Shown one piece after another: positions 6,274 to 12,626 of a DNA stretch of 12,626 bases; position 1 is the first letter of the stretch; each line of letters begins with the position of its first letter. The notes beneath the pieces were generated by a model. That model saw only the letters and a list, made by a program, of their open reading frames with translations, was not told where the DNA came from and made no database searches. This DNA is from Thiolapillus brandeum (GTDB lineage: Bacteria > Pseudomonadota > Gammaproteobacteria > Chromatiales > Chromatiaceae): NCBI GenBank assembly GCA_011051425.1, contig DRLF01000044.1, forward strand, positions 1 through 12,626. Reading direction: 5' to 3'. The translations under genes were made by a program, and so were the position numbers.

Positions 6274-8742
6274 TCACTGAGCACGCAACACATGAATCGG
6301 TGGTGTATTGAGAAGAGTGCGCATTACCAGATAACCGATCAGCATCAGACCCAGCACACCGGCGACAACACCGGCCAACCAGACATGGAAATTCCAGCCG
6401 GCATCCAGACCGAACAGTCTTTCTGCGATCAGGTTGCCCGTTGCCGAAGCCAGGGCGGCACTGAGCATCCCGGAAAAAAGCCCCATCAAGCCAAACTCCG
6501 TCAGCACCGCAACGGTCACCAGGCGACGACTGGCCCCCAGGGTGCGCAGGATGGCGATCTCGCGCGCGCGTGCCTCGCGGCTGATCTGTACCGCGCTGAA
6601 AGTAACCAGTGCGGCGGCGAGCAGGGTAAACAGGAATACAGACTCCACCGCCATGGCCCCCCTGTCCATGATGCCCCGTACCCGCTGCAGCATGGGGCGT
6701 ATATCCAGCAGGGACACGGCAGGATAGTCTTCCGCCAGCTTGCGCACGACCGAGGCAGTACCGGTATCATCGAGATAGAGGCTGGTGATATAGGCCACGG
6801 GCAGATCCTTCATCATGGCGGCATTGCCCTGAATGAAGAAATTCACGTTGAACGAATCCCAGTCCACGGAGCGCAGGTTGATCACCTTCGCGCTGATCGT
6901 CTGGCCCGCCACATCGAAGGTCAGCGTGCTTCCCAGGCGGATACCCAGGGTCCTGGCCACCCCTTCCTCCACGCTGAATCCACCCGCATCTCCTGCAGAA
7001 AACTTCCATTGCGAACCAGCAAGCGTTCTGTTGTCCGACTGCAGGTGATCGGAAAAGCCCAGGCTGAATTCCCGCTTCAGCAGATGCCGGGCTCGTTCAT
7101 TGCTGTATTGATCCGCATCCATTCGCCGCCCGTCCAGCCGGGTCAGGCGCCCTCTGGCGGTGGCGTACATGCCGGAATACAGGATGCCCTGCTCATCGAA
7201 CCATTGCTGCAGCGTCAGCTGGTCCCCCGGCTGGATATTGATGAGAAAATGATTGGGTGCCTGTTCCGGCAGACTGCCCTGCCAGATTTCCAGGAGATCG
7301 ACCCGCACCAGCGCCAGCAGCAGCAACAGGGTGATGCCCAGGGTAAAGCCCAGCAGTTGCCAGAGGGTCAGTCCGGGATTTCGCGTCAGCGCCGCAATGC
7401 CGATGCCAACGCCACCCGCCTTGCCCCGGAATGGCCGGAGCAGACGGATCATCAGCCACCCCAAGCCGGTCACCAGCAGAACGACAACGGCGATCAGCAG
7501 CAACATGGCAGACGCAAGCTGCCAGTCCTGCACCTGCCAGACAACCAGCAGGGAAAACACAGCAGCAGCCATTCCCCAAGACAGCCACGCGGAAACACTC
7601 ATGGGTTCGAGATCGCGCCGCAGCACCCGCAATGGCGCAACATGGCGGATGCGCCAAAGTGCCGGCAGCGAAAAACCACCCAGCAGGACCACTGCATAGG
7701 CGAATCCAAGTGTCACGGAACGCCATCCCGGCAAGGGCAACTGCCCGCCGAACCAGTCACCGATCATGGCATAGAGCACCTGCTGTCCAAGGTAACCGGC
7801 AAGGATACCAAACAGGCTACCCATAACGAACACCCCCAGCACTTCCTGCAGGTGATGCTGTAGCACCTGGGCGGCGCTCATCCCCAGGGTACGCATGACA
7901 GCGATGCCATCCATGGCCTGGACAACGTATTGCCGGGCAGCGAGCATGATCGCGATGCCCGACAACAGGGTGGCGCAAAGGGCGGCCAGCTCCAGGAAAC
8001 GCCTTCCGCGCTCCAGCGCCTGGCGCATCTCTGGGCGGGCGTTCTCTATGCCCATGATCCTGGCGCCCGCCGGCAGACGGGATGCCAGCCAGTGCCGCAT
8101 GCGAGCCACGGCATCTGCCTCTCCGGCAACGAGAAAGCGGTACTGCACCCGGCTGGCCGGCGTGATCAGGCCGGTAGCCTGGATATCCCCGTAGTTCATC
8201 ATCAGTTGAGGCGCAAACTGAAACAGGCTGCCCGACATGTCCGGCTCCTGTCTGAGGGTGCCCTGTACCCGCAGGCGGATTTTTCCCAGGGGGATCTCCA
8301 TTTCTGGGGCCGTCCCGCCGAGGGCCTTGCGCAGTGAGGTGCTGACGTAGGCAACACCGCGTCCGGGTGCTGCATTGGAAACACCCTGCCCGGTCTCCAC
8401 CAGAAGCTTTCCGCGCAAAGGGTAGTTGCTGTCGACAGCCTTGACCTGCACCAGCAGCGGCTTGTCTTCGTGGAAAATGACACTGGGAAAAACGACCTGT
8501 TTTGAGGTCTTCAGCCCGAGACGCTTTGCCTGCCCCACCCACTGGGCCGGCGCGGCATCACCCTGCTGCACCACCAGGTCGGCCGCCATCAATGACGAGC
8601 CTTGCAACAGCAAGGCCTTGTCCACCCGGTCCACGAAGAACGAAACTGATGTCAGTGCGGTCACGGCAACAGTAAGAGCCGCCATCAGGATCAGCAGCGC
8701 CTTGTTGCGCCACAAACGGCGAACAGATACGGTCAGGCGCAT
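6274..8742 (-). CDS. ybbP: FtsX-type ABC transporter permease, YbbP-like
   Basis: This is the inner-membrane permease partner of YbbA and belongs to the MacB/LolCE-like group of mechanical ABC systems. It has 822 residues, against about 804 in E. coli YbbP. An N-terminal TM (about 13-37) is followed by a large periplasmic region to about 245. A first FtsX domain carries GIAVMRTLGMSAAQVL near 279-294, and further membrane helices lie near 340-470. A second periplasmic region follows, then a second FtsX domain with EIAILRTLGASRR at about 728-740 and final helices up to the C-terminus. The duplicated 'RTLG' coupling segments are the parts expected to contact the ATPase. The ATG overlaps the ybbA stop by one base (TGATG), so translation is coupled. 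Substrate cannot be read from sequence. The neighbouring esterase TesA suggests a job with lipids or other hydrophobic compounds in the envelope. Confidence 0.92.
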   Translation of the reverse strand: MRLTVSVRRLWRNKALLILMAALTVAVTALTSVSFFVDRVDKALLLQGSSLMAADLVVQQGDAAPAQWVGQAKRLGLKTSKQVVFPSVIFHEDKPLLVQVKAVDSNYPLRGKLLVETGQGVSNAAPGRGVAYVSTSLRKALGGTAPEMEIPLGKIRLRVQGTLRQEPDMSGSLFQFAPQLMMNYGDIQATGLITPASRVQYRFLVAGEADAVARMRHWLASRLPAGARIMGIENARPEMRQALERGRRFLELAALCATLLSGIAIMLAARQYVVQAMDGIAVMRTLGMSAAQVLQHHLQEVLGVFVMGSLFGILAGYLGQQVLYAMIGDWFGGQLPLPGWRSVTLGFAYAVVLLGGFSLPALWRIRHVAPLRVLRRDLEPMSVSAWLSWGMAAAVFSLLVVWQVQDWQLASAMLLLIAVVVLLVTGLGWLMIRLLRPFRGKAGGVGIGIAALTRNPGLTLWQLLGFTLGITLLLLLALVRVDLLEIWQGSLPEQAPNHFLINIQPGDQLTLQQWFDEQGILYSGMYATARGRLTRLDGRRMDADQYSNERARHLLKREFSLGFSDHLQSDNRTLAGSQWKFSAGDAGGFSVEEGVARTLGIRLGSTLTFDVAGQTISAKVINLRSVDWDSFNVNFFIQGNAAMMKDLPVAYITSLYLDDTGTASVVRKLAEDYPAVSLLDIRPMLQRVRGIMDRGAMAVESVFLFTLLAAALVTFSAVQISREARAREIAILRTLGASRRLVTVAVLTEFGLMGLFSGMLSAALASATGNLIAERLFGLDAGWNFHVWLAGVVAGVLGLMLIGYLVMRTLLNTPPIHVLRAQ

Positions 8743-9419
8743 CAGACCATACTCTTGAGCTTGCCGTGCTCAAGGCGGTAGATGCGGTCACAACGATCGG
8801 CCAGTTTCTCATCATGGGTCACCAGCACCAGGGCAGTGGCACAGCGATCACGCAGGGAGAACAGCAGATCAATGACCTGCAGACCGGTATCAGGATCGAG
8901 GTTGCCCGTGGGTTCATCGGCAAACAGGATTTCGGGATCACCGGCAAAAGCCCTGGCCAGGGCCACCCGCTGCTGCTCGCCGCCAGACAACTGGCGCGGC
9001 AGGTGACCGGCGCGTTCAGCCAGCCCCACTTCTGTCAGCAATGCCATGGCCTGCTGCTGGTAGTTTCGCAACCCGGTGAGCTTGAGTGGCAGGCCCACAT
9101 TCTCCAGAGCAGTCATGCCGGGCAACAGCTGAAAAGACTGAAAAACAAAGCCGACCCGGCCCAACCGCAACCGGGCGCGGGCATCTTCATCCAATGCATT
9201 CAGGCTCTGCTCCAGCAGCATGACCTTACCCGCCGAAGGTTCATCCAGTCCCGCCAGCAAACCCAGCAGAGTGGACTTTCCCGAACCCGACGCACCCAGC
9301 AAAGCCACCGCCTCACCGGGTTTGACATTCAGATCGACACCCGTGAGGATGGACAGCAGTGCTCCACCGGGAGCCTGTACTTCTTTTGTTATTCCTGATG
9401 CTGATATGAGAGTTTTCAT
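8742..9419 (-). CDS. ybbA: ABC transporter ATP-binding protein, YbbA-like
   Basis: This is the cytoplasmic ATPase that should drive the YbbP permease. It has 225 residues and all the expected ABC motifs: Walker [10 protein letters not shown] (42-50), Q-loop Q94 in [10 protein letters not shown], signature LSGGEQQR (144-151), Walker B ILFADE (164-169) and switch histidine H202 in VTHD. The segment SILTGVDL near residue 23 aligns with the E. coli YbbA N-terminus, which supports the ATG at 9419. AGGA lies only about 2 bases upstream of that ATG, a short spacing. Upstream in-frame codons are the reverse complement of the tesA signal peptide. The first 14 bases of this gene overlap the start of tesA on the other strand, so its promoter must lie within tesA. 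I saw no strong match there. Confidence 0.95.
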   Translation of the reverse strand: MKTLISASGITKEVQAPGGALLSILTGVDLNVKPGEAVALLGASGSGKSTLLGLLAGLDEPSAGKVMLLEQSLNALDEDARARLRLGRVGFVFQSFQLLPGMTALENVGLPLKLTGLRNYQQQAMALLTEVGLAERAGHLPRQLSGGEQQRVALARAFAGDPEILFADEPTGNLDPDTGLQVIDLLFSLRDRCATALVLVTHDEKLADRCDRIYRLEHGKLKSMV

Positions 9420-10011
9420 TTTCCTGCTGCTGTTTTCTTTCTGGACTGCCCACGCCGGCGCAAAAGGCACTATCCTGATCATGGGAGACAGTCTGAGTGC
9501 AGGTTATGGTATCAGCAAGGAGGAAGCCTGGCCTTCCCTTCTGCAGCAACGGCTGACAGAAAGGGGCCATGCCTACCGTGTCGTGAATGCCAGTATCAGT
9601 GGCGACACAACCCACGGTGGCCTGAAGCGCCTGCTAAAAACGCTGGAACGGGAAAAACCTCAAATCGTCATCATCGAACTGGGCGCCAACGACGGCTTGC
9701 GTGGCTTGCATCTGCAGGACACCGAAGCAAACCTGGACACGATGGTGGGGATGAGCCAGGACGCGGGAGCAAAAGTGCTGCTGCTGGGCATTCAGCTGCC
9801 CGTGAACTACGGTTCCACCTACCGGGAGAGGTTCAGCAGTATCTATGCGCGACTGGCTGAAAAAAGACAGGCCGCACTCGTGCCGTTTTTCCTTGAGGGA
9901 ATTGCAGAGACCCACACCATGATGCAGCCGGACGGTTTGCATCCCAAAGCAGCCGCCCAGCCTGCTGTGCTTGAAAACGTCTGGACAGGGCTGGCTCCCC
10001 TGCTGAAATAG
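9406..10011 (+). CDS. tesA: TesA-like SGNH esterase / lysophospholipase, periplasmic
   Basis: The E. coli homologue (thioesterase I / protease I / lysophospholipase L1) hydrolyses acyl-thioesters and esters in the periplasm. The protein has 201 residues. A hydrophobic signal peptide, [17 protein letters not shown], has a likely cut after A17. The SGNH blocks are complete: S29 in MGDSLSAGYG, G66 in NASISGDT, N95 in ELGANDGLRG, and D176 and H179 in PDGLHP. The ATG at 9406 is the only start that keeps the signal peptide, although no clear ribosome site precedes it. It lies inside the first codons of ybbA on the other strand. A perfect -35 TTGACA at 9322-9327, with a poor -10 GAGGAT 17 bases on, is the best promoter I could find; it lies inside ybbA. 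The stop TAG overlaps the GTG of the next gene. The E. coli locus has the same divergent tesA/ybbAP arrangement. Confidence 0.94.
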   Translation: MRVFIFLLLFSFWTAHAGAKGTILIMGDSLSAGYGISKEEAWPSLLQQRLTERGHAYRVVNASISGDTTHGGLKRLLKTLEREKPQIVIIELGANDGLRGLHLQDTEANLDTMVGMSQDAGAKVLLLGIQLPVNYGSTYRERFSSIYARLAEKRQAALVPFFLEGIAETHTMMQPDGLHPKAAAQPAVLENVWTGLAPLLK

Positions 10012-10694
10012 TGGTTTACCTGATCCTCATTCTCCTGTTGCTCGCCGTCATCTACGGGCCACAATGGTGGGTGCAGCGGGTGCTCGATCGCTACAACCGG
10101 CATCCGGAAACAAACTTTCCCGGCACCGCCAGTGAACTGGCCAGGCACCTGCTGAACGGGTTTGGCCTCGATCACGTGCGCGTGGAGGCAACGGACAAGG
10201 GCGATCACTACGATCCGGCGGCCCGCAGCGTACGGCTCACGCCCGACAAATTCAACGGCAGAACCCTGACCGCCATCACCGTCGCTGCCCACGAGGTGGG
10301 TCATGCCCTGCAGCACCACGCGGGCGAGCCCCTGTTCGCCTGGCGCAGCCGCCTTGTCATGGCAACCCTCTGGGGGCAACGCCTCGGTTCTTTCCTGCTG
10401 TTTGCCACACCCATGCTGATTGCACTGACGCGGGTGCCTGCCGTGGGCTTCATCTCCTTCATCGGCGCTTTCCTGCTCATGGGCATGGGTGTGATGGTGC
10501 AGTTCATCACCATTCCCGTGGAGATGGACGCCAGCTTCAACAGGGCGCTGCCTCTTCTGAAAAACGGTTATCTGGAAAAATCCCAGTACGCGGCAGCCAA
10601 ACAGATACTGCGCGCTGCCGCCTTGACCTACGTGGCGGCATCCCTCGCCGGCCTGTTGAATTTCTGGCGCTGGATGCAGGTGTTGCGCAAGTAG
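10011..10694 (+). CDS. YugP-type membrane zinc metallopeptidase
   Basis: This is a predicted inner-membrane metallopeptidase of the family represented by Bacillus YugP (Zn_peptidase_2). Its biological substrate is not established. The protein has 227 residues. An N-terminal membrane helix (about 2-16) is followed by a soluble segment with PGTASELARHLL and the zinc motif HEVGH (94-98, catalytic E95). Two further hydrophobic stretches lie near 118-140 and 143-166. IPVEMDASFNRA (168-179) is typical of the family, and E171 is the probable third zinc ligand. A final hydrophobic segment lies near 200-217. The GTG start overlaps the tesA TAG by one base (TAGTG) and has no good ribosome site of its own, so it is probably translated by re-initiation after tesA. 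The pairing with tesA suggests an envelope role, which is inference. Confidence 0.9.
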   Translation: MVYLILILLLLAVIYGPQWWVQRVLDRYNRHPETNFPGTASELARHLLNGFGLDHVRVEATDKGDHYDPAARSVRLTPDKFNGRTLTAITVAAHEVGHALQHHAGEPLFAWRSRLVMATLWGQRLGSFLLFATPMLIALTRVPAVGFISFIGAFLLMGMGVMVQFITIPVEMDASFNRALPLLKNGYLEKSQYAAAKQILRAAALTYVAASLAGLLNFWRWMQVLRK

Positions 10695-10702
10695 CCTCCC
10701 TG

Positions 10703-10715
10703 CCCGGCACCCGGG
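10703..10715 (+). other. Short GC hairpin after the peptidase gene
   Basis: CCCGG (10703-10707) and CCGGG (10711-10715) form a 5-base-pair stem with the loop CAC, 8 bases past the peptidase stop. No T-run follows, so it is at best a weak end point for the tesA-peptidase transcript. The rest of the gene-free stretch 10695-11047 is taken up by the btuB promoter, riboswitch and expression platform. Confidence 0.25.
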
Positions 10716-10778
10716 ATACACCAGCCAACGCCTTCACGCATACTGCTGCAAACACAAAGTTTCATGCCGTTACCGTCA

Positions 10779-10807
10779 TTGACGCCGCCTGCACCAGCTG
10801 GCAGACT
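10779..10807 (+). promoter_or_regulatory. Candidate btuB promoter
   Basis: TTGACG at 10779-10784 is one base from the consensus -35. After 17 bases comes CAGACT at 10802-10807, a weak -10 with 3 of 6 matches. The predicted transcription start near 10814 falls just before the first base of riboswitch stem P1, which is where it should be. The position supports the call more than the -10 does. Confidence 0.4.
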
Positions 10808-10816
10808 GCGCACCTC

Positions 10817-10998
10817 GCCAGAAGGTGCTCTGCGGCAGATGCCGCGGAGTTAAACGGGAAGCCGGTGAAATACCGGCACTGCCCCCGCAACGGTGATTGG
10901 GAAAGAAAGCGGCAACAGCCACTGGGACGACGTCATCCCGGGAAGGCGCGGCTTTCGGAGTCTCTCCAGCCCATCAGTCCGGATACCGGCCTTCAGGC
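10817..10998 (+). ncRNA. Cobalamin (AdoCbl-type) riboswitch aptamer
   Basis: The leader of btuB holds the conserved blocks of a cobalamin riboswitch in order: TTAAACGGGAA (10850-10860), the CCGGT/ACCGG arm just after it, ACTGCCCCCGCAACGGT (10878-10894), GCCACTG (10918-10924) and the B12 box AGTCCGGATACCGGCCT (10976-10992). The closing stem P1 pairs 10817-10825 with 10990-10998, eight pairs around one A-A mismatch. The aptamer should bind an intracellular cobalamin and shut off btuB when the vitamin is plentiful. The conserved blocks make the call secure. Which cobalamin it prefers is not shown by the sequence. Confidence 0.96.
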
Positions 10999-11012
10999 AC
11001 ATCCCCTAACCC

Positions 11013-11039
11013 GGCGCGGGTGTGCGCCTTTGAAAAGGA
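11013..11039 (+). promoter_or_regulatory. Expression platform and ribosome binding site of btuB
   Basis: A hairpin, GGCGC (11013-11017) with GCGCC (11024-11028), lies between the aptamer and the start. Its last bases are shared with CCTT (11027-11030), which could instead pair with AAGG (11035-11038) of the ribosome site AAGGA (11035-11039). The two pairings exclude each other. No T-run follows the hairpin, so control at translation looks more likely than termination. The folding is inferred by eye. Confidence 0.45.
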
Positions 11040-11047
11040 ATACCACA

Positions 11048-12626
11048 ATGAAGCTTTCTACTCTTACCCTGGCCCTGCTTATGGGGCCTGCCCCCCTGCT
11101 CGCCGCCGAATCACTGGATACCCTGGTGGTTACCGCCACCGGCTATGACACTTCACTGGATGATGCACTGGCAAGCATGGAAGTCATCACTGCCGAGGAA
11201 ATCCAGCGCTCGGCGGCAACCGATATAGCCGATCTGCTGCGGTTTCACAGCGGGCTGGAAATCGGCCGCAACGGTGGCCCCGGCCAGGCCACATCCCTGT
11301 TCATCCGCGGTACGGAAAGCGACCAGAATCTGATCATGATCGATGGTGTAGCGGTAAATTCGGGCAGCGTAGGCAGCACCGCGCTGCAGCATATCGATCC
11401 CCAGAACATCGAACGCATCGAGATCTACAAAGGCCCCCGCTCCACCCTGTGGGGCTCCGGCGCCATCGGCGGTGTTATCAACATCATCACCCGCAAGGCC
11501 GGAGAAGAAGCGCTCAGCTATGGCGGCTCTCTGGAAGGCGGCAGCGATGACACCTGGCGCGGCAATGCACGTATCGGCCATGCAAAAGACAACCACCGTT
11601 TGAGCGCCTCGGTATCCCATCAGCGCACCGACGGGTTTCCCACACTGGAAAGCTCAAATATCGACCGTGGCTATGAAAACACCAGCTTCAACCTGGCTGC
11701 GGGCATCGATGCCGGCAGGCACAGCTTCGATGCCAGCCACTGGCAGACACGGGGCAACAACGAGTACCTGGATTATTTCGGCAATCCCCTCGATCAGGAT
11801 TTCGTCAACAGCCGCAGCAGTCTGAGCTGGACGGCGCCTTTCTCTGACATCTGGACCAGCATCCTGGAGCTGGCCTATGTGCGTGACCATATCGACCAGA
11901 ACCAGAGCAGCGACTCGGTACACACAGACCGTACAGAGCTCAAATGGCAGAACGAACTGACGCTGACCACCAGCGACAAACTGCTTCTGGGCCTCAAGAG
12001 CAGCGATGAGGACGTAACCGCCAGGGGTGGTTTTTCCCCCTATGACGAGAATACGGATTTCTGGGAAGCCTGGGCGCAATATGACCTGGTGCGGGGCAAT
12101 CATCATCTCATCACCGGTATCCGTCATCTCGATCATGAAGATGCGGGCACACATTTCACCTGGAGCCTCAACTACGGCTACAACTTCGGAAACAGCACCC
12201 GCCTTTTCGCCAGCGCGGCAACAGGCTTCCGGGTTCCCAGCGCCAATGAACGTTTCGGCTTTGGCGGCAACACCAGGCTGAAACCGGAAGAGTCCACGTC
12301 CTACGAACTGGGCACGCGGCATCAGCTTGCAGCCGGCCATGAACTCAGCGCCTCTGTCTACCGCAACGACATCGACAACATGATCCAGTGGGTGCTGGTC
12401 ACACCACCATTCAGCGGCTACAACCAGAATATCGCCCAGGTGCGTATCGACGGCCTGGAACTGGGTTACGACTACAGCGGCAAAGCTCTGAGCCTGCACC
12501 TGGGCGGCAACTGGCAGAACCCCGAGGACCGCAGCACCGGCGAGCGCCTGCTGCGCCGGGCCGAGCACAGCCTCAACGCCCGCGTGGATTACGCCTGGGA
12601 AGACTGGCATTTCGGCGGTGACCTGC
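11048..12626 (+). CDS. btuB: TonB-dependent vitamin B12 receptor BtuB, 3' end cut by window edge
   Basis: BtuB is an outer-membrane 22-stranded barrel that imports cobalamins using TonB energy. About 526 residues are visible and the frame is open at the right edge. The E. coli protein is about 614 residues, so roughly 90 residues may be missing. A signal peptide (1 to about 20, ending PLLAA) is followed by the TonB box DTLVVTA (24-30), almost the same as in E. coli BtuB. The plug domain contains SLFIRGTESDQNLIMIDGV and GPRSTLWGSGAIGGVINII. The barrel begins near residue 145 and includes ATGFRVPSANERFGFGG and LKPEESTSYELG, usual in this family. Starting at 11048, the gene has AAGGA 8 bases upstream. 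The cobalamin riboswitch directly in front makes the substrate assignment strong; a cobinamide or other corrinoid preference cannot be excluded. Confidence 0.95.
   Translation, partial: MKLSTLTLALLMGPAPLLAAESLDTLVVTATGYDTSLDDALASMEVITAEEIQRSAATDIADLLRFHSGLEIGRNGGPGQATSLFIRGTESDQNLIMIDGVAVNSGSVGSTALQHIDPQNIERIEIYKGPRSTLWGSGAIGGVINIITRKAGEEALSYGGSLEGGSDDTWRGNARIGHAKDNHRLSASVSHQRTDGFPTLESSNIDRGYENTSFNLAAGIDAGRHSFDASHWQTRGNNEYLDYFGNPLDQDFVNSRSSLSWTAPFSDIWTSILELAYVRDHIDQNQSSDSVHTDRTELKWQNELTLTTSDKLLLGLKSSDEDVTARGGFSPYDENTDFWEAWAQYDLVRGNHHLITGIRHLDHEDAGTHFTWSLNYGYNFGNSTRLFASAATGFRVPSANERFGFGGNTRLKPEESTSYELGTRHQLAAGHELSASVYRNDIDNMIQWVLVTPPFSGYNQNIAQVRIDGLELGYDYSGKALSLHLGGNWQNPEDRSTGERLLRRAEHSLNARVDYAWEDWHFGGDL

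Noticed and set aside
6075..6293. A 72-codon minus-strand frame in the gene-free stretch beyond ybbP
   Set aside because: It overlaps the end of ybbP, runs through both inverted repeats, and encodes nothing recognisable.
6292..7863. A 523-codon open frame on the plus strand opposite ybbP
   Set aside because: It is antisense to a well-supported FtsX permease. The product is very rich in Q, H, R and G and shows no domain, so it reflects GC-rich codon bias.
9322..9350. A strong promoter for tesA based on the perfect TTGACA
   Set aside because: The matching -10 (GAGGAT) is poor and the site lies inside ybbA coding sequence, so it is noted under tesA but not listed as a feature.
9843..10721. A 292-codon minus-strand frame opposite tesA and the peptidase
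   Set aside because: It crosses two supported genes in antisense, and the composition is H/Q/G-rich without a domain.
11654..12610. A 318-codon minus-strand frame opposite btuB
   Set aside because: It looks superficially hydrophobic (A and V rich), but it is the mirror of the BtuB barrel codons and has no ribosome site or family motif.

Overview
The window looks like the chromosome of a moderately GC-rich gammaproteobacterium. Three things suggest this: a cysE-iscR-iscS cluster as in Azotobacter and its relatives, a ybbA/ybbP/tesA block arranged as in Escherichia coli, and a cobalamin-riboswitch-controlled btuB. A free-living, possibly sulfur-oxidising, lineage would fit, but nothing here fixes the genus. 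The genes are chromosomal housekeeping or envelope genes. I see no transposase, phage gene, CRISPR array, tRNA or rRNA.

Left part (1-2711, all minus strand): cysE (serine acetyltransferase), iscR (Fe-S sensing repressor) and iscS (cysteine desulfurase, cut by the left edge) are transcribed towards the left edge, where iscU and the rest of the isc operon would be expected. CysE makes the precursor of the cysteine that IscS consumes. IscR represses isc when Fe-S supply is sufficient, through a near-consensus box that overlaps the iscR promoter. A second, weaker copy of that box lies upstream of cysE.

Middle (2712-5903, minus): one 1063-residue gene joins a complete two-half RND/MMPL-type membrane transporter to a cytoplasmic cNMP-binding-like domain and then to a GGDEF-like domain whose signature has been lost. 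This is the most unusual object in the window. A 370-base gene-free stretch upstream (5904-6273) carries two adjacent perfect inverted repeats.

Right of that (6274-9419, minus): ybbP (large FtsX-type permease) and ybbA (ATPase) form an overlapping pair. tesA (periplasmic SGNH esterase) points the other way, and its start lies inside the first codons of ybbA, so the two reading frames overlap head to head by 14 bases. tesA overlaps by one base with a gene for a YugP-type membrane zinc peptidase (10011-10694).

Right end (10695-12626, plus): a candidate promoter, a complete cobalamin riboswitch aptamer and a short expression platform precede btuB, the TonB-dependent outer-membrane cobalamin receptor, which runs off the right edge.
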